Source of the DNA: Peiella sedimenti
GTDB taxonomy: Bacteria > Pseudomonadota > Alphaproteobacteria > Caulobacterales > Caulobacteraceae
Direction: 5' to 3'
Assembly (NCBI RefSeq): GCF_030504955.1
Contig: NZ_JAUKTR010000004.1
Location: forward strand, 124,001-188,000
Length of the DNA stretch: 64,000 bases
The notes below the pieces were generated by a model. That model had not been told where the DNA came from. It did not search any database and saw only the letters and a list, made by a program, of their open reading frames with translations. The position numbers and the translations under genes are program-made. Position 1 is the stretch's first letter. Every line of letters begins with the position of its first letter. Of this stretch, positions 8,867-15,092 are shown one piece after another.

Positions 8867-9256
8867 TCACAGCGGCTGCGCCTTCCGGGCGGCGGCCCGT
8901 CTCTGCTGCCGGTTCATCGGCGGTGCTGGCGTGAACCCATGGCCGCCGCTCAGATGTGCGAGCCGCTTGGCTTCGAACCATTCGCCGAACGCCTCTGCAT
9001 CCTCAGACCGGTAGAACGCTACAGCGAAGGCTTCCTCGAACGGTGAGAGCGGCTCGCTCGACGTGACCAGCATAGCGGCTCGATCAGTGAGCCATGCCCG
9101 GACCTGTTTCAGCACCTCAGGCGGAACGTTGACCTGATAGACCGTCTCGTTGCGCGCCTCAGAGGCGGCGACCAACTCTTCAGTCGTGGCCTGTCTGGGA
9201 TAGTCGCCGTAAAGTTCGTAGTGGAGTTCGACGGCGGCATGTGTAGACGTGAGCAT
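8867..9256 (-). CDS. Phage hypothetical protein ending in an NRQQRRAAARK tail
   Basis: This 129-residue acidic protein ends in a basic tail (MNRQQRRAAARK), a pattern common at the ends of small phage proteins. The start at 9256 (MLTSTHAAVELHYELYG) was chosen over an upstream one at 9298 because the shared ATAAATAC octamer lies just before it. The upstream start would also overlap the divergent regulator gene. The stretch QVNVPPEVLKQVRAWLTDRA looks like an amphipathic helix pair. Function unknown. Confidence 0.6.
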   Translation of the reverse strand: MLTSTHAAVELHYELYGDYPRQATTEELVAASEARNETVYQVNVPPEVLKQVRAWLTDRAAMLVTSSEPLSPFEEAFAVAFYRSEDAEAFGEWFEAKRLAHLSGGHGFTPAPPMNRQQRRAAARKAQPL

Positions 9257-9260
9257 ATTC

Positions 9261-9268
9261 GTATTTAT
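9261..9268 (-). promoter_or_regulatory. ATAAATAC octamer, copy 4, on the minus strand
   Basis: On the minus strand CATAAATACGAAT directly precedes the ATG at 9256. It lies in the 41-bp gap between two divergent genes. It is the only copy on this strand and supports the element belonging to gene starts rather than to one operon. Confidence 0.45.
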
Positions 9269-9297
9269 GCTCGCCAAGTCACTAGCTGGGGCTCCCA

Positions 9298-9744
9298 ATG
9301 ACTGAGACCAATTCCAACCTGATTGAACTGACGGCGGCTATCGCGGAAGCCTATGTCAGCCATAACAAGGTCTCGGCGGGGGAGATCGCCGGGCTCATCG
9401 CTTCCATCCATGGGACGCTCGATGGCATCGCCACGGGCAAGGCCGATGAGCCCCAGGAAGAACCGGTCGCGAAGCCAACGGCTGCGCAAATCCGTAGGAG
9501 CATCCAAGGCAGCCGTCTCATCAGCTTCGAGGATGGGAAGCCATACGCCGCCCTGAAGCGGCACCTCACCAGCCGGGGCATGACCCCTGCTGAATATCGG
9601 GCCAAGTGGGGCCTGCCATCGGATTATCCGATGACCGCACCCGACTATTCAAAGGCGCGTTCCGACCTCGCGAAGAGCCTGGGGCTGGGGCGGGGCGGTA
9701 GGAAGCCGAAGGGTCCGGCCAAGGGCAGAAGGAAGGCTGGCTGA
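9298..9744 (+). CDS. MucR/Ros-family DNA-binding protein lacking the zinc ligands
   Basis: This 148-residue protein carries the MucR/Ros core: ALKRHLTSRGMTPAEYRAKW followed by GLPSDYPMTAPDYSKAR and a basic Gly/Lys-rich tail. In Ros the finger uses two Cys and two His. Here the Cys positions read Ser and Asp in LISFEDGK and the second His is absent; only the KRHL His remains. Zinc-free Ros homologues that fold without metal are known from Mesorhizobium. MucR proteins are H-NS-like silencers that bind AT-rich DNA. A prophage copy could repress phage or host genes. Its stop overlaps the next start (TGATG). Confidence 0.8.
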   Translation: MTETNSNLIELTAAIAEAYVSHNKVSAGEIAGLIASIHGTLDGIATGKADEPQEEPVAKPTAAQIRRSIQGSRLISFEDGKPYAALKRHLTSRGMTPAEYRAKWGLPSDYPMTAPDYSKARSDLAKSLGLGRGGRKPKGPAKGRRKAG

Positions 9745-10142
9745 TGCCCACCACTGACAACTCTAGGATCGTCGCTCTGGCGGTGCGCCATTTTGAGCCC
9801 TACGGCACTGCGGACCAGCTAGCGGTCTATTTCGATCAGGATGGCGGTATTGTTCCGTCAGACGATGTCCGGGCCGCTAGCTCGGAACGAGGCACGACCT
9901 CGAACGGGGTAGAATGGTTCACACCGAACCCTGGCGAAGGCTACTTCGCGCACCTGATGCAGCGAAGCGTATGGGCGGGTGGCAGCGGCGACGGGAAATC
10001 GGTCGAGCTATATGGCCCCGACTTCCACGTCGAAATCACAATCCATCGCGGCCTTGCTGATGAGGTCGCTGCTATTCGTCCCATCATCATCAGAGACAGC
10101 CCTGACCTCTCGCCATTCCTCGCCAAGGCGGTGGGGTGGTAG
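9744..10142 (+). CDS. Phage-associated hypothetical protein
   Basis: This 132-residue protein is translationally coupled to the MucR-like gene by a TGATG overlap, so the two are probably one transcript. It is soluble, with no signal peptide or membrane segment. The middle (SVWAGGSGDGKSVELYGPDF) and the C-terminal half (VEITIHRGLADEVAAIRPII) suggest an alpha/beta fold. No known motif was found. It ends four bases before the convergent minus-strand block. Confidence 0.55.
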   Translation: MPTTDNSRIVALAVRHFEPYGTADQLAVYFDQDGGIVPSDDVRAASSERGTTSNGVEWFTPNPGEGYFAHLMQRSVWAGGSGDGKSVELYGPDFHVEITIHRGLADEVAAIRPIIIRDSPDLSPFLAKAVGW

Positions 10143-10146
10143 CGCC

Positions 10147-10902
10147 CTAGGTTGGGTCGATCACCTTTGCCGCCTTGGCGATTATAAGCTCGGCGTTCCG
10201 TGCGCGGTTGCGTTCTTGGTTCACCTGCACAAGGGTCTCCGCAAAACGCGCGATGTCGGGAAGCCACGCAACTTCACTCAAGATATCGATGCCGAACAGG
10301 TTGACCTGCCAGTTCGACCAATCGGATGGGGTCTCGCTGATAGACGCAGCAAATAGCGGCTTTTGATCGTCGCTGATGGTCAAGGTTCCGAACTTGTGGT
10401 TGTCATCGCCGACCGGCGACCAGCTATAGCCTTTGTCGAGAACCTCGATTTTGTAGGGTCGGGAGCCCGAAATGCTCACGGTGTAGCTCTGCCGCTTGCC
10501 GTCGTGCCCCTCTGGTGTCGGCGGCTCGACCCCTCGAATATCGATCCCATGTCGGGGCAGATGATCTAGCGCCCCCAGCCCAAAATGACTGGGCCAGTAG
10601 CGGGTCTCGCGTAGGAGATCGTTGAGAATACGGTCGGCCTTAGCCTTTGCCAGAAATGCGCGGGCGCGCTCCAGGCGGGCTTTCTTGCCTTCGATGTCAT
10701 GCTCACGTTCGAACGCCTCTTTCGACTGATCGAAATCACGGCGAACGGCATCGCGAGCTTGCTCGACCATATCGATCACCTGAGGGTCGAACTCTCGATC
10801 TTCTTCAGCCCGGCTCGATGACTCTTCCGGCGGCATTCGCGGCTTCTCAACGTTGGGCGCGGGACCGAACATGAAATCAAAGATCGCCTTGGTGACCGAC
10901 AT
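10147..10902 (-). CDS. Hypothetical protein with central coiled coil
   Basis: This 251-residue protein is last in the minus-strand block. The ATG at 10902 is preferred to an upstream TTG because GGGGGAG lies just before it. Residues ~40-95 form a charged helix or coiled coil (VEQARDAVRRDFDQSKEAFE). Residues ~130-200 look beta-rich (YTVSISGSRPYKIEVLDKGY), and a final basic helix follows. It begins 15 bases after the SRAP gene stops. Function unknown. Confidence 0.6.
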   Translation of the reverse strand: MSVTKAIFDFMFGPAPNVEKPRMPPEESSSRAEEDREFDPQVIDMVEQARDAVRRDFDQSKEAFEREHDIEGKKARLERARAFLAKAKADRILNDLLRETRYWPSHFGLGALDHLPRHGIDIRGVEPPTPEGHDGKRQSYTVSISGSRPYKIEVLDKGYSWSPVGDDNHKFGTLTISDDQKPLFAASISETPSDWSNWQVNLFGIDILSEVAWLPDIARFAETLVQVNQERNRARNAELIIAKAAKVIDPT

Positions 10903-10917
10903 CGGCTCCCCCAAATC

Positions 10918-11550
10918 CTATGCGCGAACAAACCGCTCAGGCCGCCGCGCTTCAAAGAACGGCTGAGGATCGTTAGCGCAGTCGAGCCACGCCGTGATTT
11001 CATCCGGCTCCAAAATGACCGGCTGCCGGTCGTGATAGTCGGCGAGGAAGCCATCTGACGGACCGGTGAAGATTGTGAAGGTGGCGGTCTCACCCACGTC
11101 GCTCAGGTTGACCCTCGACCAGAGGCCCGCGAACCAGATCAGGTCGCCATCAGCGCGCTGGAAGCGATGCTTCGTCTTCGCGCCCTTCTCGCCGGTCCAT
11201 TCGAACCAAGCCGACGCTGGCACCACACACCGTTGAGACTTGAGCGCGGCCTTGAACATCGGGCTCACATCGGTGCGCGCGTTGAAGGTGCTCATCGTGC
11301 GACCATCGCGGCCCCGGCAGGCCGCATCGAGGGTCTTGCCGTTCGCCCAGAACGGAATGAACCCCCACCGCATCGGCTCGACGTGAAAGGCACCGCCGTC
11401 GAGGCGGGCCGTGGCCTGCCGGGTCGTCGGCCTCACATCATCGTTTGGCTCCAAGTTCAGGGGAGCCGTGGCGACCTCGCCATAGGTCGAGAGGGCGCGA
11501 TGGATTTCGGCCCAGGTGAAGCGGCCCGTGGTGTCATAGCGTCCGCACAT
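10918..11550 (-). CDS. SRAP-domain protein (HMCES/YedK-like)
   Basis: This 210-residue protein starts MCGRYDTTG, placing the catalytic Cys at residue 2 after removal of Met. That decides the start at 11550 rather than the longer frame. Further family marks are FNARTD (~residue 90), ASAWFEWTGE (~112) and YHDRQPVIL (~170) with the conserved His. SRAP proteins form a stable thiazolidine crosslink with abasic sites in single-stranded DNA and protect them. A phage-borne copy may guard replicating phage DNA or counter host repair. It lies 32 bases after the DUF1488-like gene. Confidence 0.88.
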   Translation of the reverse strand: MCGRYDTTGRFTWAEIHRALSTYGEVATAPLNLEPNDDVRPTTRQATARLDGGAFHVEPMRWGFIPFWANGKTLDAACRGRDGRTMSTFNARTDVSPMFKAALKSQRCVVPASAWFEWTGEKGAKTKHRFQRADGDLIWFAGLWSRVNLSDVGETATFTIFTGPSDGFLADYHDRQPVILEPDEITAWLDCANDPQPFFEARRPERFVRA

Positions 11551-11582
11551 GGGGAGATAGTGGCAGCGGGACGGATTGAACG

Positions 11583-11798
11583 TCAAAGGTCCGTAGTGAA
11601 CACCCGGACCCTGCCGTCACCCTCAAGCTGCTTCGCCGCATACTTTTCGGATGCGCGATGCTGAACGGCGGCCAAGCCGTGGTCATCAATAGCCTCTCTA
11701 GTGGTGATGACCATTACCCGCTTCTCGCCATCGTAGGCTTCTAACAGGAGTTCGAATGCAGGGCTGCTGCCCGATGCACCGGTAAATCGCAGGGACAT
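11583..11798 (-). CDS. DUF1488-like small protein
   Basis: This 71-residue protein has the pattern of DUF1488: a beta-hairpin (FELLLEAYDGEKRVMVITT), then a helix starting REAIDDHG, and a helix around HRASEKYAAKQL. The assignment is moderate because the family is short and weakly conserved. It lies between the SSB-tip gene (18-base gap) and the SRAP gene (32-base gap) in one minus-strand run, which suggests a shared transcript. Function unknown. Confidence 0.5.
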   Translation of the reverse strand: MSLRFTGASGSSPAFELLLEAYDGEKRVMVITTREAIDDHGLAAVQHRASEKYAAKQLEGDGRVRVFTTDL

Positions 11799-11816
11799 CG
11801 CTGGTCTAGCTCCGCA

Positions 11817-12569
11817 TCAGAATGGGATGTCGTCGTCCATGTCGAAGGTCGGCTTCGTCGGTGAAGCCTTGCGGTTGGGCGGCGCGATGGCTTTCTGGGG
11901 CTCCTGGCCCAATAGCGCCTTCGCCCGCTCTTCCTCGCTTCGGGCTTCAGCCACTGCCTCATAGACGTTCTGCATCAGACCAGACACAAGCTGCTGACTG
12001 CTCCAAAGATCGCCGGGTGCGCACGCAATCTCCACCGCCAGCCACGCTAGCTCGAAGATTGGGATTCTGCGCTTGTCCAACTCGCGTTCGAAATCGTCGA
12101 GCCGTCTTAGGAGAGCCTTCGCCTGAGCTTCAGGTAGGTTGCTCTTTTCGACCTCACCGCGAAGCGCATCTACATGCTGGGTGAGCCGATCTCTTACCTT
12201 CCCCGAAACCCGAACAATGCGCGACCGACGGCGTAGCGAACGCGAGATCGTCAATTGGGTTACGCAATGATCTAGGTCTGACTTGAACTGCCGATAGTCG
12301 GCGGTCTGAAAGTCCCGCACCGACGGCAGCGCGTAAGCTGACATGCCATCGATCTCATACCGCGATGCAGCGGCAGCCATCACGTTCATAAAGGCCAGCC
12401 GAGCCTCGTTGATATACTCCCAATCGTTGCTGTCGTTGGAAAGGTCTAGATTCCCTAGGCGGTCACCAAGGCTGCGATAGGCGATCCGCGACATCTCGAT
12501 AAACGCCTCTTGCGGATCATCGGGGAGCCGGTCGAGTTCGTCTTCCGAAATGAAGGAAAAGATATCCAT
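11817..12569 (-). CDS. Hypothetical protein with SSB-like C-terminal tip (DMDDDIPF)
   Basis: This 250-residue protein has no OB fold that I can see, yet ends in DMDDDIPF after a disordered Pro/Lys linker (PPNRKASPTKPTF). That is the architecture of the C-terminus of single-strand binding protein SSB, whose last residues DDDIPF dock onto repair and replication proteins such as RecO, PriA and exonuclease I. Residues ~105-175 are helical and basic (SRSLRRRSRIVRVSGKVRDR). Docking onto SSB partners, or competition with SSB, is an inference. It is the first gene of the minus-strand block and the last gene before the prophage edge. Confidence 0.7.
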   Translation of the reverse strand: MDIFSFISEDELDRLPDDPQEAFIEMSRIAYRSLGDRLGNLDLSNDSNDWEYINEARLAFMNVMAAAASRYEIDGMSAYALPSVRDFQTADYRQFKSDLDHCVTQLTISRSLRRRSRIVRVSGKVRDRLTQHVDALRGEVEKSNLPEAQAKALLRRLDDFERELDKRRIPIFELAWLAVEIACAPGDLWSSQQLVSGLMQNVYEAVAEARSEEERAKALLGQEPQKAIAPPNRKASPTKPTFDMDDDIPF

Positions 12570-12605
12570 GGGGGCCGGAACCGCTGGTTGCGCGGGAGCG
12601 AACGC

Positions 12606-13190
12606 TTAAGCAGTTTTCCACCGCTGGCAAGTCGGGGTGAATATTCCGCTTGGCGCACGCTTGCGGTCGAGGAACAGGACCCGGAACTGCTCGCGCGGTT
12701 CGTGCTGGAGGCTGACGCGGACATAGGCGAGCAGGGCGCTCCACGAAGAGATGACGGTCCGCTTCTTCACCGGCTCGGCCGTCGCGCGACGCGTGACCTC
12801 GTGCAGCAGGCGCAGGTCGAGCGCGGTTTCGGGGCCGACCCTGAGCGCCTTGCCCCTGGCGTCGACGGCCGAAACGGTCAGCAGCTCGTCATGGGAGGCC
12901 GCCAGCGCCGCCGCGAGGGATCCGAACCGCTCGAGCAGCGCCTTGGCCAAGGGCTTCACGTCGCGCTGGGGAATGGAGCGGAACAGGAACAGCTCGAGCA
13001 GTTCATAGTCGGGCAGAGCCTCAACGCCGCCGTTCCTGGCCCTGTCCCGCAAGCGTTCGCGGTGCCCGGCGTGATGCGGTCTGGCCTGGGCCGATTTCGC
13101 CTTGGGCTGTGGAGGCGGGGCAGGCTCGGGGGCGAACATGTCTGGAAAGGCCAGCACCCGCGCCTCGGCCAACTGGGACTGTCCGCTCAT
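12606..13190 (-). pseudogene. radC: radC, 3' half missing (interrupted by prophage)
   Basis: The frame matches RadC from its start (MSGQ, with GGAGGA seven bases upstream) through the helix-hairpin-helix region (LPDYELLELFLFRSIPQRDV) to REQFRVLFLDRK. Homology stops there. The expected JAB-type metal site, with its HNHPSGDP-like motif, is absent and is replaced by a 17-residue phage-derived tail ending QRWKTA. RadC-like proteins are usually ~220-250 residues. In many alphaproteobacteria radC lies beside map, as it would here without the transposon and the regulator gene. The missing 3' half should lie at the left edge of the prophage, outside the window. Confidence 0.85.
12635..12680. other. 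Right junction of prophage with radC (candidate attR)
   Basis: RadC similarity ends at the codons for LDRK, about 12660-12671. Sequence to the left is phage-side. An integrase core of uncertain length should overlap this point. The matching left junction is not in the window, so the exact core cannot be defined. Confidence 0.55.
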
Positions 13191-13212
13191 GCCGCCGTCC
13201 TCCAAACCCGAT

Positions 13213-13220
13213 CCGACCTT
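13213..13220. repeat. Target site duplication CCGACCTT, left copy
   Basis: CCGACCTT directly abuts the left end of the transposon at 13221 and recurs exactly at 16122-16129. Eight base pairs is the duplication length known for the IS1595 family. Confidence 0.9.
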
Positions 13221-13245
13221 GGCGTATATGCCTTTGACAAACCCA
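13221..13245 (+). repeat. Left terminal inverted repeat of the IS1595-family transposon
   Basis: It reads GGCGTATATG-CCT-TTGACAAACCCA inward and matches the right end at 22 of 25 positions; only the three central bases differ. It contains an inward-facing TTGACA, but no suitable -10 follows it. Confidence 0.9.
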
Positions 13246-13280
13246 TTCCAGAATCGACGGCCCGCTGATATGACAGCGAT

Positions 13281-13901
13281 ATGGGGCGTCGAGAGATCAT
13301 CAACTCTGGGCTGCTGGCCGCAATCACGCTTGGGGGCGGTGCGGTCGTGACGGCGCTTAGCACTACGGCGACGGCGTATACCCCCTATCTGCTCAGCGTC
13401 GGATGGATTGCCCTGCTGGGTGGTGCGGCGGGACTTATGTATATGCTCCGCACCGCACCTCGCGCAGCGATCAACGCGATGGCTCCGACACCGCCCCGAG
13501 AGTTCCTAGACCCCGATATCACGTGGGATGTTCTGTCAAAGAAGGTCGAGGGGAGGACCAGCCTACAGGTCGAGGCGCTTAACAAGACCTACGCCGGAAA
13601 GTGGATGCGGGTCAGCGGCACCGTCTATGACGTAAAGAGAATCTATGGCGATTTGTGCGGGGTAGACATAAGACTAAACTCCCGCTCATACGGATCTGTG
13701 CTTGCCTGCTTCGGTAAGCAAGCTAACCAGCAGCTCGCTGCACTCAACAAGGGCGACTCTATAACCATTGTCGGGAAGGTGGAGCGGCTGAAAGGCGGCG
13801 GGACCATGGGGGACTGTGAAATCGAACATGTTGGCCCGCCTCCCGAAAAGCCAAAGCCAAAGCCACGGCGCCGGGCTGCCGCCAGCAAATCAGCGGGCTA
13901 G
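13281..13901 (+). CDS. Passenger: membrane-anchored OB-fold protein
   Basis: This 206-residue protein has two hydrophobic segments in the first ~55 residues (LLAAITLGGGAVVTAL and LLSVGWIALLGGAAGLMYML). A soluble region follows, with a tRNA_anti-like OB-fold pattern at ~90-185 (WMRVSGTVYDVKRI, then DSITIVGKVERL). The tail is basic and Pro/Lys-rich (KPKPKPRRRAAASK). OB folds of this kind bind nucleic acid or act as small-ligand modules. The start is the ATG at 13281. Its 3' end overlaps the convergent 56-residue gene by 12 bases. Role in the transposon unknown. Confidence 0.65.
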   Translation: MGRREIINSGLLAAITLGGGAVVTALSTTATAYTPYLLSVGWIALLGGAAGLMYMLRTAPRAAINAMAPTPPREFLDPDITWDVLSKKVEGRTSLQVEALNKTYAGKWMRVSGTVYDVKRIYGDLCGVDIRLNSRSYGSVLACFGKQANQQLAALNKGDSITIVGKVERLKGGGTMGDCEIEHVGPPPEKPKPKPRRRAAASKSAG

Positions 13902-14060
13902 CAACGCCAGCAGTGCCCCGCTGAACGGCGTAAGCATCAAGATCAGCAGGCCGATGGCTAGAAAGCCGATCAGGCCCATGCACCACTCGGCAAAGGCTCT
14001 TGGCCGCCTCCAGGGCGCTGGAGGCCATGGGAAGCCGTGGTTTGGTTCGCGGTCGCTCAA
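13890..14060 (-). CDS. Passenger: 56-residue single-pass membrane protein (TTG start)
   Basis: The frame starts with a TTG whose last bases form the TGA stop of the upstream small gene (TTGA overlap). The protein has a Pro/Trp/Arg-rich N-terminus (PWPPAPWRRPRAFAEW), then one membrane segment (GLIGFLAIGLLILMLTPFSG) and a short hydrophobic tail. Coupled start, membrane segment and clean stop favour a real gene over chance. It lies wholly inside the IS1595 transposon. Function unknown. Confidence 0.5.
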   Translation of the reverse strand: MSDREPNHGFPWPPAPWRRPRAFAEWCMGLIGFLAIGLLILMLTPFSGALLALLAR

Positions 14061-14209
14061 CGCGGCTTAGACGGTTTAACGGGCTCCGGCGGCTTAGCCA
14101 CCTTCTTCACCGCTTCCTCAAAGCGCGTTTCATCCTCGTCGCACTCTAGCTGGCGCGCGAGGTCGCGGAACTTGTTAGGTTGACTCTTTTCTGTCGGATG
14201 CCCGTTCAT
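14057..14209 (-). CDS. Passenger: 50-residue acidic protein next to DUF3800
   Basis: From the ATG at 14209 the protein reads a short polar N-terminus, then FRDLARQLECDEDETRFEEA and a Pro/Lys-rich end. Small proteins with this acidic ECDEDE-type helix recur in alphaproteobacterial mobile DNA, sometimes beside DUF3800 genes (from memory of the family). Its start is only six bases from that of the divergent DUF3800 gene, and its stop is coupled to the 56-residue gene. It may regulate or partner DUF3800; this is inference. Confidence 0.55.
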   Translation of the reverse strand: MNGHPTEKSQPNKFRDLARQLECDEDETRFEEAVKKVAKPPEPVKPSKPR

Positions 14210-14215
14210 GCGCGA

Positions 14216-14968
14216 ATGCACCTTTGCTTTATGGACGAGTCTTCTCACGTCCCCGCTGCGGGGAAGGCTCACAAGTTCCCCTACTTCCTGATCGCGGGCC
14301 TAATCATACCTGATGCGCAGTGGAAGGAAATTGCCGCCGAGTTCGAACGCATCAAGGCCCTCCCGGGCTATCGCGTCGAAGGCGAAATCAAGTGGCGCTA
14401 CTTTGGTCCTGACAATAACGACGCGCGAAATCCGCTGCTGCACCTTCCTATTGCCAAACGGAATGCGTTACGCTTGGCGCTTCTCTCCCTTATAACAAAG
14501 CGGCGATCTTGCCGGATTGTGGCAACTAAATCAGATACCGCCAGGGCTTGGGAGTTGCCATACGTGAAAAACAAGGCGGACCTATACCATTTCACATACA
14601 AACAAACACTGGAGCGATTCGAGTATTTCCTTCAGGATATATCCCGCATAAACGGCGCGGAGCAGCGCGGAATGGTGATATGCGATCATCGGGGCAGGGA
14701 TGAAGATCGCATACTTCGTGATTACCACGCCGAAGTGACCGAGCGATTATCTACGTTCACGTCAGACTTCAAACACCTAGTTGAACGCGTGATGCTCACG
14801 GACAGTCAGCACAGCGTAGGCGTGCAGCTCGCCGATCTTTGCGCCGGGGCGCTGTGTCGGTCTTACACGAAAGACGAGCCGTACTGGCTTGAAATGCTCC
14901 GCAGCAACATCCGGGCGCACCCTATCAAGGGGATCGATGGCTATGGCGTTGTGCACTGGCCCAAGTAG
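14216..14968 (+). CDS. Passenger: DUF3800 domain protein
   Basis: This 250-residue protein opens MHLCFMDESSH, the DUF3800 N-terminal strand with its Asp-Glu pair. It continues with PYFLIAGLII (~residue 24), GMVICDHRGRDEDR (~residue 160) and the closing SVGVQLADLCAGAL (~residue 202). These acidic residues match the RNase H-like fold predicted for the family, so nuclease activity is possible but unproven. In-frame starts also exist at 14198 (ATG) and 14180 (TTG); 14216 gives the usual family N-terminus. The gene is visibly richer in A and T than the chromosome. DUF3800 genes are common in mobile elements. Confidence 0.8.
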   Translation: MHLCFMDESSHVPAAGKAHKFPYFLIAGLIIPDAQWKEIAAEFERIKALPGYRVEGEIKWRYFGPDNNDARNPLLHLPIAKRNALRLALLSLITKRRSCRIVATKSDTARAWELPYVKNKADLYHFTYKQTLERFEYFLQDISRINGAEQRGMVICDHRGRDEDRILRDYHAEVTERLSTFTSDFKHLVERVMLTDSQHSVGVQLADLCAGALCRSYTKDEPYWLEMLRSNIRAHPIKGIDGYGVVHWPK

Positions 14969-14979
14969 TGCCGCCGGGT

Positions 14980-14995
14980 GGGGGCTTTCGCCCCC
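14980..14995 (+). terminator. Hairpin after the DUF3800 gene
   Basis: GGGGGC, a TTTC loop and GCCCCC form a perfect six-pair stem 12 bases after the stop. No run of T follows, so it may slow transcription or protect the end rather than be a full intrinsic terminator. It lies between convergent genes. Confidence 0.5.
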
Positions 14996-15092
14996 AAGGC
15001 GCTATCGCCGCGCCGCCCGGACAAATCATCCATAAACCCATTCTATCAAAACCGCAAGTGGCTAGCCGTTCGATTTATAGGATCGCCGCCGC

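Noticed and set aside
8656..8934. 92-residue frame overlapping the 55-residue phage gene
   Set aside because: Arg/Ser/Pro-rich frameshift composition; the 55-residue frame has better composition and an upstream -10 box.
13234..13262. TTGACA in the left transposon end as a promoter of the OB-fold gene
   Set aside because: No -10 hexamer at 16-18 bases; the TTGACA is explained by the terminal repeat.
15030..15060. AAACCCATTC near 15033 as the left end of the insertion sequence
   Set aside because: Only ten bases match and no duplication flanks it; the end at 13221 matches 22 of 25 positions and has a perfect 8-bp duplication.
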